A stretch of 64,000 nucleotides of DNA from positions 866,415 through 930,414 of the forward strand of contig VWZX01009002.1 of the NCBI GenBank assembly GCA_013399015.1. Reading direction: 5' to 3'. The notes under the pieces are model-generated. The model was given only the letters and a program-made list of their open reading frames with translations, searched no databases and had not been told where the DNA came from. The DNA comes from Galbula dea. Its lineage: Eukaryota; Chordata; Aves; Piciformes; Galbulidae. Of this stretch, positions 34,173-45,328 are shown piece after piece; within the stretch, counting starts at the first letter, position 1; every line of letters starts with the position of its first letter. Position numbers and translations under genes: made by a program.

Positions 34173-37100
34173 AAAGATTTTAGCTACAAACTGTATCTTT
34201 ATGTGTTTATTGCCTTAGTTTGCATTCCATGCTTTTATTATCTAAAGAGTGTTTCAGACTCCAGTTTAGATCCAACAAACACATCTTATGTTAAAAGGCT
34301 GCCTGAAGAATTCTGCAGATCTTATGTTGGCCACTTCCTATTTCTCCATGTAAGTATGTAGGAATAGATAACTAAGCAGTCCAGAAAAAAATGTGTCTAA
34401 ATTACATCCCCTTTTTTTCTTCTTATTCTTGAATTTAGAATTTCACCATTTATCTTGCCCTTCATTTCTTTACTCTCTCATTTGTTCCCAGCAAATATCC
34501 ACTTCACCACAGCATAACTTAAAGGTGGCCTGGCCATTCATCATGAACAATCTGTCAGAAGAAGCCAGGCTGTCCCATACCCTGTCTGATCAGTCTCCCT
34601 GCTTTCCAGAGACTTATCTGCAATTTGTCATTGTCTGAGGCAGTCACCACTGACAGCAGCAGACATCTTCCTTTACCTTCAATAGCCACAGAGACAGGCA
34701 GCAGGTAAGGGCATTTTTTTGCCTGTTAGCTTGGAAAGTGCACCTCTTGTTTGTGTTTTCTGTGAGTTGATGCAGTATCAACATTTTTCTGCCTGGAGAC
34801 TGAAACAGCAAAGCAACAAGAAAGGGAATGACCATTGCATAGCACAAGTATCCCAGAGAAAGCCTCCACAATTGACAGGAAAGGTGTCCTGGAGAATATG
34901 TGTCCATGTGCATGGATGGGAAGGGAAATCCTTATGGCTGAGGGAAGCTTGTTCAGGGTTCCTCAGACATGACTGAAAAATCTCTCTTTCATAGCAGCAG
35001 CAGGGGATTGCCGGAGTGTTTCATATGCTTCCTGTGTGAAATGCAAACCTCTCCCCTAAGTTCCCCTCACCCACTGCATCTTTCCATGTCTTCCTTCACC
35101 TTTCCCTTCCAATCATTACTGGATTTCTCCAGTGGCACCAAGACTGGCTCATTAATGGCCACATCCTTCATTGCAAATAATTGCCAAATTAGTACTCCCT
35201 AACTAAATGCATGCTGGAGAATTGGTCCTCTAATAGTTTCTTCAGAAGTAAATGCTTCTTATCAGGCTAGATAAGACTCCAACCATTCCTTTTCCCCTTG
35301 CCTGGAGTCATTTTTCTGCATCCCATGCTCCAAAGTGTTGGTATGTCCCTGTGCATCGTCCTCTTTACGTCAATGGGCTGCAGTGATTATTCTATCATCA
35401 CATTCATGTTACATTTTTGGACAGTTCAAGGTTATGTGATTTACTGGCTAATCCTACTTTTGTTTTTTTGAGAAATGAAGTGTCTCTGCTCTCCTAGCCT
35501 TCCAAAGAGAGCTGCCAGATCCTGCTGCAGTGGGCCTCCCTCCCACACACGGCCAGCATGACTTCAGATGAGCATGCCTTCCTCTCTATGGGGCTTTTCA
35601 GCTGTGTCAAACTGACTCAGATGGGCTCACTGCACTGAAAAATAAGTCTTTTGCCCATTGAGCTCACCTGCATACCTTGCAAGCTACCAGGTTTCACTGA
35701 TTTCAGAAATTTCACTGAACAAATTTCTTAGAGTTCAAGTAACTGTTAGGTGAATAGTCTGCCAGGATGACTTTGTGTTCCCAACATGTAAGCTCCATCT
35801 ACTGGAATTTTAGTTGGAGCTTTGATTTCCTGCTGATATCATGACAATGTACATGAGACCAGTTAATAAGGTCATGCACAAATACAGATGCCCTAAATTC
35901 AGGAGCTAAACTAAAGCCTTGTTTACCCCAGTTCTGCTACATTGCATTTCTGAGAGTGTCACCATTGTATGGTTCATGTACACTGCAGTATAATTTAACA
36001 AGTGACAAGCTTTTTCCCTAGATGCCATGACTTCATTCATGCAGTTATGTTACTTTTCAAGTGATAACACTCTAATTAGCTGTTGAACTTCAGTATCCTT
36101 TACATACCCTTCCCAGTCCAAACGTTCACTTATCTCTCCAAAAGTGCTACATGACATCCTTGTTGTTTCAGGAGAGCACAGTTACCATTCACTGACTGCC
36201 TCCACACTATCTAAGATAAGTGTTACATGACACATCTTCTAATTCAGAGCAGTGCACAGACAACAAAAACTGTCCCTCTGCACAAACTTCTTGGCAGCAA
36301 ACTCAAACCACCACCATCTTAGAGTGACTATTGACTGATTTTGCTGTAACATTGCTGAATATTGAAACCTGGCCTGGGTAAGGCAGGGATCCTCTTTCTC
36401 TCACATCTCCAGGGTCTGCACAGGTTATGCTGCCGTTCTTGAGCAGCATTAACCTTGCAGTCATACTGCATTCTGTGCTGTGACTTCACCTTTGCAGTCC
36501 TGAGCCAAAATCCCCACTGAATTTTGATTGATTCACAGGGGGAATTCGCCCTTTTGTAGAATCCCAGTCGAGACACCAAAGCATCAATTTCATGTAAACA
36601 ATTTGGGTTTGATATTGACTGTGTGTATACAGAGGCAATATTGTGCATATTTGTATACATTTTGTATACATTGTATAAAGGCACTATTTTCTCAGGTTTC
36701 TAAAAGGAAACCTCTGGCTTCCTTCTGGCTGCTTCTTTCTTTCTCCTGTGCCTTTCCCAGTGATGAAAAGAATTACAGGAATAAATCTGTGCTGCACAGA
36801 GTAACACAGTGCAGACACAGCCTTAGACCAGAGCCTCTCAAACCATTTCATTCTATTCTCCACATCCTGTTTGACTACTCTTAATTAGTCCCCTACCAGC
36901 CAACTTTGGATTTTCCACAATGCTTGAGGAAGCCTGACACTTGGAAAGAAGCACTTCCAGAAACTGCTGCAAGAATCCTCTTCTCTCCCTGGGACTCTCT
37001 CTGTCCATCACAGGAGGATACTTTCAAGTGAGGAAGCAAAACACTGTGTTGGAGGTTTCAGCACAAGGAATGGGAAACACATTAGTGACATTTCCCTCTG

Positions 37101-37429
37101 AAGACAACTGCTAGAGACCTCTTTGCAATATGCCTTCCATAGACTGAGGACTCCTTGCCAGTGACATAGTCTGTGAGAAGGACCTCAAAAATAAGCTTCA
37201 CAACATGTTTAAGAGCAGAACTAACAAAATGTTGAATGAATTCCAGCTGGTGGAAACATATGGTAGATTCTCAGTTTTATCTTCACTATCTTTGTTTGCA
37301 AACAAATGTGCATTTGTTCTTCGTTTGTTTTTTACCCAGTGGCTTCAAATGAGAATCATTTGAACTAGGAGTCCTTGGTGAACATACAGTCCCATAAAAT
37401 CACACCAAATTAGCTGTTGAGTACAGAAA
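34173..37429. other. Non-coding unique DNA
   Basis: No supported gene. A short GTATACA-type duplication at 36651-36675 and a CAATGGGCTGCAGTGATT stretch near 35373 are visible. No RNA gene or transposon recognised. Confidence 0.55.
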
Positions 37430-37697
37430 GGGCTGTTGCAAAGAGGAAGGGAACAATCTGTTCTCCATGTCTATGCTTCACAAAGCAAGAAGCAGTGGGC
37501 TTGGGTTGCAGGAAGGAAGAATCAGGTTAGCCATTAACAAAACTTTTCCAAAAGTAATGCCAAGAAGCAATGAAATAGGTTGCCTGGGGAGGTTATATTC
37601 TCCATGCCTGGGAGCCTTTAAGAACCCATTAGACCAAGACCTGTCAAAAGTGATATCAGTACCATTGAGCATGCCTTTCTATAGTTTTATGATTCTC
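37430..37697 (+). mobile_element. Very old CR1 LINE fragment
   Basis: The order of blocks is that of an ancient amniote CR1 3' region in plus orientation: CAATCTGTTCTCCATGTC, AAGCAAGAAGCAGTGGGCTT, GGTTGCAGGAAGGAAGAATC, AATAGGTTGCCTGGGGAGGT, CCTTTAAGAACCCATTAGAC and finally TTTTATGATTCTC. Translation is interrupted and the terminal repeats are decayed. It is older than the avian copies with crisp octamer tails. Confidence 0.82.
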
Positions 37698-38984
37698 CTT
37701 TGAACTTAATTAATCTTTCAAGTTTTAGAAAGTTTACATCCAGCTGGAAAATAAATCACTGCCCAATAGTATGGTGTTTAGGAAGAATTACACTTTGTGA
37801 ATAATTAAGGACTGGAAGAAAAAAGTTTGGTTTAACTCTTATTGATGATTGTTGAATTGAATGTATAGGTAGCTATTCTATAACCCACTGCTGGGAAAAG
37901 GGTAAATGCTGAAAGACACCATTCTTTTGTTGGTGGTGAGCCCTGGGTTCCTCCCAATGAGCACAGCCTCAATAAATACTGATATTTTAGAGACTGAGGA
38001 GTTTGAAGAAGCTTCTAAGCTGGCTGAAGAAACCAAGTTGCACTAAGACACTTGAATAAAGAGCTCTGAGTTTTCAGACTTTGAGAGTTACCACTGGTGT
38101 AGCTGACAGTTGGATGTGCAGAGCTAGGAAGTGAGGATTCATGGTAGATGATGTCCATGTGCTTGGTCCTGCAATGTAGGAGTGCAGGGAAGAGCCAGCA
38201 GAGGCCTGGCATGGCTATGAACTGCTGATTGATGCCTTTTCTTCAGCTGCAACGATGGTTTGTTGAAATGCTTTTTGGTATCTGAACAGTCCTGCACTGC
38301 CTGGTGCTCAGGGTGATAAAGTGTAACTTGGAAAGAGTCCTGCAACAATAAGAAACTGCAACCATCCAGAACCAGAGGTTTTAATGGCATAAGAACAGGA
38401 TGTGTATTCTCACCAGTTTTATTTGTGGGATTCAGAATGCCATTAAAGCAGGAGAAGGGGTAGGGGGAGGTGTTGCTTTGCTTTGCTGTTAAGGGTGGAT
38501 TGGTTTATTACTGCATTCATTTTAATTGGAATTCCATAATATGCCCACATAAAGGTACATGTCACAGTTAAGTTGATATTTTTCTTGCTTTATTTATGAC
38601 CACATAAAATATGGTTTCCTGAGCATAATCTCCAAAAGCTCAGGGATTTAAGCTCCACCCCATTTATATATCTTGAACACTACATGCAAAAATAATTCCT
38701 TTGGCTCCTCTACTCACCCTCCACACTTCTTAAAAATGGTTCAGGCCAAAGGTAACATATTGCTTCCTACATGCCAAGTACAATTCAGACAGCATTAAAC
38801 AGCTAATTCTATATCTACTGTTAAGGTAAAAAATAAACATGTATTGGATTTGAGACCCCTAAAGCTCAAAAGCAGACCAAAACATGGATTTGAGTGTGTT
38901 TTTAAAGCTGGGAACCAAAACCTGTCTGCTTAGACACATGAGATCAGAATGGCAGAGACTTTGCATAGGTAATGGCACAGGATA
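37698..38984. other. Non-coding unique DNA
   Basis: No supported gene, RNA or transposon. AT-rich with short simple runs. Confidence 0.55.
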
Positions 38985-39125
38985 ACATGATTTTCCAATT
39001 GCTGGGATCAAGAAATGTTAATCAGATGCCTGCTTGAATTAAAGGCTTCTTGAAATCTGACTAAACAGCTAATTGAATATACCAAATAGTCAAACAGTTA
39101 CAATTTTCACCCCTAATCAGGTGGA
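38985..39125. promoter_or_regulatory. Candidate conserved non-coding element (weak)
   Basis: Clustered cores include TTTTCCAATTGC, TTAATCAGATG, AGCTAATTGAATAT and CCCTAATCAGG with no repeat similarity. This could equally be ordinary AT-rich sequence. Confidence 0.17.
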
Positions 39126-41034
39126 GGACTTCTATGGAACTGAGGGGCATTTCAGTCTGAGAGAGAGGGACCTGCAATTCCAGGAACACTGTGGAAATGG
39201 GATTTCAGGTTATCCACATGACATTTGGAGTTAATGTCTGCCACTCTGAAAGCTTCTAACCTTTATTATTTTCTAAAATTGTCTTGACAGTGAGAGCAAA
39301 ATTCTGTTCAGCCAGGAATTGGTCCAGGGATCCACAGCAGAACTGTCTTCTCCCTGTAAGCTTTGGGTATCTGTGGCTTTGCTCAGTGGGGCTGAGCAGA
39401 AAACTCTTGGAACACAGAGGAACTACCCTTCAGGCACTCATAGCCAATAGACCATTTGGGAAACAACTAGAAGGACCAGTGACAACTTCTCAGAAGAGCC
39501 AGTGACTTGTTCCCTCTTGCTCCTGTTGTATTATGGCTCACTGACAGCACACAGCACAGTTTGGCATACTGCAAGAGGCTGAAGCTCTTGAGAGGGAAGC
39601 TTTGAGATCTCTGTGAGCTACCTGAAAAGAGCCTGAGCCTCTGAGGTCATGTTTTAAGACCAAATAAGTTTGCAGAAGATCCATGAACCCTCTTGGTCAG
39701 CCAGAACTTATGGACTTGTTGAAGGAAGCCCTGCTGAAGGAACTGGCAAATTCAATTCTATGGTCTCTATTCTGCAAGACAGATGACTGTCATTTTGTAG
39801 GTAATGGCTTGTTACACATCAGAAGCTGCAGACAGGCTGGTACTAAAGTTAAGGATCTGTTGCACTACAGATAGAAGCTGGTAGCTGTTGGAAGAAGATT
39901 TCCAGCAATATTTTATTTATTTTATATATATATGTCCCTTAAACTGAGGAAAATGAAGTCTTTCACAGATGATGATTCCTGGCAGTAACTCTGCCAGAGA
40001 ATCTCCCAGGGATGCTGTGAGGACAAAAAAATGCTTAGAAGGAACAAGCAAGACCACAGCTCAGAAGAAGGAAAGACTTATTGCATTCACCTGGGCTGCC
40101 CAGGAGCCTTCACAGGTGAAGTGGGGTAAAGACCACTGGCCAATGGTAAACTAAAGACTGTGAATGGATTGGTTTCTTTGCACCTGTTTCTGATTATAAG
40201 ACAGAGTCCTTCCTGAGGATGGATTTTTGTACCTGTGTCATAAAGTTGATGTTGTCTCAGTACCTCTGGCTGGAAATTTTCATCAAGGAAGCTGCATGAT
40301 AAAGTAAGTCAGAGATAAAAGTACTCCTATGTAAAAACTGTGCTCTCAAGCTCTTCTCCCTTCTCCTTTCTCTTTTTACAGTTGAGGTCTTTTGCTAGAC
40401 ATCTGCCCCCTTGGATGCTGAGTGTTTAAATGGGGAACCCTACCAGCCTTGCCCACATCATGCCTGGGGTCTGGAGCTGCTGTTATTAATCATCCCCTTA
40501 GCACTGATGAAATACTAAAACTCTGTTCCCCTATTACTTTATCTTAATAATTGCTGAAGAAATGCTTGCAGACATGTAAAACCTTGAAACAGTGGTTTGG
40601 GAAAGCAGTCAGTAAACCATTAGCTTTGATGTTAACAGATTATACTTTGTGACTAATGGTGCATTTTGCTGTTATTTCCTTTCTAAAAGAGAAAAAAAAA
40701 AGGCAGCAAAGATGGATTTTTAGTTTTTAGGGGCAAAATTGCTGAGATTATCTGAACACATTTCATTTATCAAGAGCATTAAGTGTTTTGCAGTGGCTGA
40801 TGAGTGTATTTTAGATATACTGAAAACAAATAGACATATAGTTTATTTCTTTTATGTTAGAAGTTGTTTAAAAGAGAGCCATTATTTACATCCTTTGTAT
40901 CTAATCAAGATAAACTCTCAGTCTCATAAATAAGAACAGCCTTATTTGCTTTAGTGACTTATTTGAGTCTGGAAAGATTTGCTGAGCAGGGGCTGGGCTC
41001 AATAATATTTCACAAAGCTAAAAATTCAGTCTTG
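39126..41034. other. Non-coding unique DNA
   Basis: No supported gene. A TTTATTTATTTTATATATA simple stretch occurs at 39911-39933. Confidence 0.55.
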
Positions 41035-41205
41035 ATACATTCTTGACACGAGACACATCATTTTTCACATATAAGAACAATTACCTCATGTTTACACAGC
41101 ATTTAAAGCATGGAAAATGATTAGATTGGACCATCTCTGGCATGCCCAGGAGGTACAAATTGCTACTGGCTCTTTAAATATGGAAAGACATTCATTTAAT
41201 GCTCT
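41035..41205. promoter_or_regulatory. Candidate conserved non-coding element (weak)
   Basis: TTGACACGAGACAC, CATGTTTACACAGC (forkhead type), AATGATTAGATTGG (homeodomain type) and CTTTAAATATGG occur close together in repeat-free sequence. Inference from motif density only. Confidence 0.17.
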
Positions 41206-43156
41206 TTAATTTGGTGCCACTTATCTGCCTGTGGAAAGGTTCACTCCTGGTGCTAGTGACAAGTATGGAATACAGGCCTAGAAATAACTGTCAGAGAGGG
41301 AGGAGGCTGCAACAGGGAGATAAGGGTTTAGATAGACCTGCCTCCTTGGATCAGTGGGATGAGCTCCATATCCCAGTGAGCCCACTCCTCAGGGGGCTGA
41401 TAACCCTTTCCCGTGGTGGGAGAGGTCAGCTGGCTGCTGGGGACAGCCTGTGCACCAGGCAGAGGAGATGGGGCAAAACCAGGGATGGGAATGAAGGGAC
41501 TGAAGCTCATTTGGCAGGAGGAGGTGTGCTGATGGGTGCTCCTGGGAGGTGAGAGGCATCCTCTTGGCATAGCATGGAGCTTCACCATGAACAGGCTGTG
41601 AGTAACCTTCAGAAGGGAGCAAAAAAAATCAGTGTGGGATGCTCATGCTGGTATCTCTCCATGCTCCAGAGACTAGCCCTGAGCAGAAGCAGAACAAATC
41701 CAGACCACAAAATCCCACTTTTCTTGCTGTGGGTCATGCTGGTCCTGTGTGGGGTCTGAAGACCAAGCACGTTCTCCTTTCCCTCAGTGTCCTTGCTACC
41801 TGCACCAACATCTCCAGTAGACTGGAGTTAGCTCACCACTCATCTTCTCTGGCACTGCCATCACTGCAGGGATGCTACCAACCTTGCACCATCTGTGCAT
41901 GTCTGTCCTTCAGTAGCAGTCAGCAGACTGACCTCACCCTGAGGAAGATTTGCTTCATGAAGAACTTCCCTATGGTCCTTTCTTGAGAACATGCTGCACA
42001 CATCATCTAACTCTGTGATGAAGGTGGGCAGGGATAGACAGCTTGGCTCAGGGGCTGGGATAATAAGTAGTCTGGGCTGGCCTCCTGACTCTCCTCTCCA
42101 AGTATGAGCTATACTGCTGGATATCCCAGAATAACTGACTAGTGATTTCCCTGATCCATGTACATCAGTGTACATCTATGCTACAGTATGCCAGGTGTGG
42201 TGTTCCTCTCTGGGCTTATGGAAATAGCATGAGAACACTCCAGCTTTGCTGGAGTTGCTGACTTTCTGGCTGTCAGTTTTGTTTGTTTTCATTAGAAGAT
42301 GTATTTTCATCTTCTGGAAAGACTTTAGTGAAACATCCTTAGCTGGCTGTTGCAGTCTCAAACATGTTAGCAAATAAATACAAATCCAGTGTTTGGTGCA
42401 ATTGTTTTCAGAGACTGATGTGTCCAAGGAAGGGATTTCATGTGGAGGCTTGGGCACCTAGCTTATAGACCTCAGCGGTCTAAAATGTAACTACAAGCTA
42501 TGTGAACACCTGGTGTTTGGGTCACCCTTTGAGATACACATTGAGGTGTTGTTATTGGGAACATCAGGGGATGGAGCAGGAAGAAAGGACTGAGGTGGTT
42601 TTAATTTGGTATTTTTTTTCTATGAAAACCATGAAAAAAAATCAGTTTCAAGAACTTTATTTTTCTTGTGAGGTATCTGTGGCTAATCAGGGGACATCAG
42701 CACTCCCACACCCTGTCCAAGCTTTAAAAATATGGCTTTAATGGAAACAAATGCTAGTATTTTTAAGTCCAGGCAGGGTAGAGGCCCTCAAGGTTTTCAA
42801 ACAGAGTAAATCAGAGAGGCCAACACCCTCATAATTTATATCAAGTTTACATAGCTTACAAGGTACTAATTAAACCATTTGGTCTCAAAATTTATTCTTC
42901 AGTAAACCAGAAGTAATACTCAGGCTGCAGACCTTGTGCCTCCTCTTCACAGGAACTGTATGTGTTGGTTTTGTGCTTGGGGCACAAAGTCCATATGGAT
43001 TCTTCCCAATTACATGGAAGGCTATAACATCAGAGATATAACTTCGAGTGGTATAGAGATCTGAAGAATATTGCTGTTTTACTCTCCTGAGCTCTGGCCT
43101 CCAAGGGGTGGGAGATGCAGCATCCTGTCCAGATTGCATCCCAGCTAAGCTACTTT
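41206..43156. other. Non-coding unique DNA
   Basis: No supported gene. Frames of 104-117 codons at 41199-42175 overlap on both strands and have no recognisable domain. Confidence 0.55.
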
Positions 43157-43493
43157 CATAGAATCACAGGATGTCCTGGGTTGGAAAGGAATTACCAGGA
43201 TCATCCAGCCCAACTCCTATCTCTGCACAGGACAACCCCAAAGTCACCCCATGTGTCTAAGACCATTGTTGAAATGCTTCTTGAATTCCATGAGAGTTGG
43301 TGCCATGACTGCATCCCTGGGGAGCCTGTTCCAATGCTCCACCACTCTCTGGGTGAAGAACCTTTTCCTAACATCTAACCTGAACCCCCTCTTCTACAGC
43401 TTCATGTCATTCCCCTGGGTGCTGTCGCTGGTCACCAGAGAGAAGAGATCAGTCTCTGCTCCTCCTTCATCCCTGGTGAGGAATTCATAAACT
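43157..43493 (-). mobile_element. CR1 LINE 3' end, same subfamily as 8930
   Basis: The minus strand reads through an ORF2 tail and 3' UTR. On the plus strand TCATAGAATCACAGGATG, then TGGGTTGGAAAGGAATTACC, CCCAACTCCTATCTCTGCAC, CAGGACAACCCCAAAGTCAC and TTCCATGAGAGTTGGTGCCA are complements of the blocks seen at 8930-9081. The 5' side ends near TCACCAGAGAGAAGAGATCA and the following decayed sequence. About 340 bp survive, without catalytic domains. Confidence 0.95.
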
Positions 43494-43797
43494 TCCAAAA
43501 CTTTCCAAACATCTCTGACTCCATGGAGATGAGCAGATGTGGCTGAACTGGACCTCTCCAAACCCAAGCGTTATAACAGATCAACGATGCCTTTAAGGTG
43601 AGTCTCACAGTTGGAGCAAGCCTCCTGAAAGTTGATTCCTACCCAGGTTATTTATCCCTTTGGCTGTTTACAACATAGTCTTAGCCTTGTGGGAGCTGTG
43701 CCCCCATCACACAAGCCTCCCTGGGACCTGCTGCCACAGCAGGGGGAAGTGCTGTGTCAACAAACAGCACAACATTGGCAATGCTTCAGAGCCTGCC
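43494..43797. other. Non-coding unique DNA between CR1 and CCG-rich block
   Basis: No recognised feature. The CR1 match fades at about 43493 and unique sequence follows. Confidence 0.5.
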
Positions 43798-44220
43798 TGA
43801 ACCTCCGCGCCGCCGCCGCCGCCACCACCGCCCCTTGCCATGAGCGAAAGTAATTAGAGAGCCTTTGGATAGGTTGTTAAGAAATGTGTAAACAGCAGGA
43901 TAAACAACAGCAGGTCAGGTCAGGGAAGGAGGCTGGCACTCGGTGAGGCCGCCCCTGGAGCTTGCCCAAGTGTGAAATTCCCAACTGGGAGAGAACATTT
44001 GGAAAAACAAGGCGCTGGAGGTTTATCCACACAAATCATCCCTTAAGTGGCACGTTTTATTTAGAGTATGTGTGGCCTCCCTCTAGAAGAAGGGAAGTTT
44101 TTATCAATCTGAGCTTTATCGCTTCCAGATATCTCTCTCTTTGTTTACTGGCGGTGAGCACAATGCCTCCATTTTCAGCAGCCCAGTTTAAACACAAAGC
44201 GGGGCTAGGGGTTTGCTTGT
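43798..44220. promoter_or_regulatory. CCG-rich candidate enhancer or promoter block
   Basis: A CCG trinucleotide run (43805-43830) is followed by AAGTAATTAGAG (homeodomain), TGTGTAAACAGC and GATAAACAACAG (forkhead type), AGGTCAGGTCAGG (overlapping nuclear-receptor half-sites), CTTAAGTGGCACG (NKX type), TTTATCGCTTCC and TTTGTTTACTGGCGG. Retained CpGs and motif density stand out from the surroundings. There is no TATA box or convincing exon. An ATG follows the CCG run but its frame stops almost at once. Regulatory function is inferred. Confidence 0.38.
43805..43830. repeat. Short (CCG)n repeat
   Basis: GCGCCGCCGCCGCCGCCACC with adjacent CACCGCC forms a short GC-rich triplet repeat, the only one in the window. 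It is not part of a supported reading frame. Confidence 0.9.
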
Positions 44221-44439
44221 GGGGCCTGCAGTGAACTGCCTGTGCTCCCTGCTCAGAACACTGCTCATAAATCTTCCCTTCAAGCCCTGAAACCCCTCTT
44301 TGTGACCATCACCCTTGAGGAGTGTGGCATCTTGGCCCCGATTCACGAATCTGCTTCAGCTTGTGCTGGAAGAGCTTCCCTGCTCGGGAGAGCTCTTGGA
44401 ATCCTGCTCAGCTTTGAGAAGTGAATTGAATTGTCTTTC

Positions 44440-44467
44440 TAAGGAGGAGGAAGAGGAGGAGGAGGGG
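44440..44467. repeat. Short (GGA)n repeat
   Basis: An AAGGAGGAGGAAGAGGAGGA run with further GGAGG units forms a purine triplet repeat of under 30 bp. Simple sequence with no coding support. Confidence 0.85.
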
Positions 44468-44825
44468 TTTTCTAGCATGGGTCAGAAAATCAGAGTCACA
44501 GGGTGCTCTCACCAGGGACAGGAGTATATAAATAAATCCTACATAAACCTAAAGTAAGCAGGATGGGAACTGCCTCTTCAAATTCAATCAGGGGAGCTTC
44601 CTGGGTGTTCTGAACTCTGAAGTAGCCCTGTTTGATGCCATGCTCCTTTTCCCCAGTGCTGGCACTGGCCTTGTGATGATCCAGTGGTCCCTGTGGGCAG
44701 CTCCCACTCGTGTTTCAGGTCCCCAACATTCACAAATGAGGGGATCCCTATAGGTCTTTACCTATACTCTGCTTTTATTCCTGACTTGCATCTCCTCAGC
44801 ACTTGTTAGAAAAGAGTTTCCAGAG

Positions 44826-44950
44826 ACTCACAAACACCTGTGAGGCAACCTGGTATTGTTCATCTTATTTCACAATGAGAGAAATGAAGCACAGGGAAAT
44901 GAAGGAGCTTGCCCAAACGTGGCTGAAAGACCACGTGGAAGAAGAGAAAA
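44826..44950 (-). mobile_element. MIR-like CORE-SINE relic
   Basis: Plus-strand blocks CACCTGTGAGGCAACCTGG, TATTTCACAATGAGAGAAAT, GAAGCACAGGGAAATGAAGG, AGCTTGCCCAAACGTGGCTG fall in the order of the reverse complement of MIR-type SINEs ('cctgtgaggtaggtattatt...cattttacagatgaggaaactgaggcacagagaggttaagt...cttgcccaaggtcacac'). MIR-like elements are old in amniotes. This copy is heavily diverged and has no RNA polymerase III promoter left that I can see. Confidence 0.7.
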
Positions 44951-45068
44951 ACCAGTGTTATTCCTCTGCCTCTGTTCTTCACCATGTGCAAACCCCTGTG
45001 CACTAACTCAGCTGTTACCAGCAACACACAGCAACTCCTATCATAGTTTGCAGAGCTTCCTGAGAGAA

Positions 45069-45328
45069 ATCATAGAGCAATAGAGTTGTCATGGTTGGAA
45101 AAGAGATCAAGTCCAACCATCCACCCAACACTACCATGCTCTCCACAAAACCATGTTCCCAAGTAACACAGCTACAGGTTTTTTGAGCACTTCCAGAGAT
45201 ACTGATTCCATCACCTCCCTGGGGTAGCCTGTGCCAACACTTAACCTTCCTGGTGAAGAACTTTTCCCTAATATCTAATCTAAACCTCCCTTGGTGCAAC
45301 TTGAAGCCATTTCTTTTTATCCTAAATG
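45069..45328 (-). mobile_element. CR1 LINE 3' end
   Basis: The plus strand shows AATCATAGAGCAATAGAGTT, GGTTGGAAAAGAGATCAAGTCC, CCATCACCTCCCTGGGGTAG and CTAAACCTCCCTTGGTGCAA, the complement of a CR1 3' end of about 260 bp. The minus-strand translation retains FKLHQGRFRLDIREKFF and KCWHRLPQG from the ORF2 C-terminus, followed by frame decay. Confidence 0.94.

Noticed and set aside
35360..35400. ACGTCAATGGGCTGCAGTGATT stretch similar to ancient repeat cores
   Set aside because: Match is too short and lacks a second arm or flanking repeat blocks.
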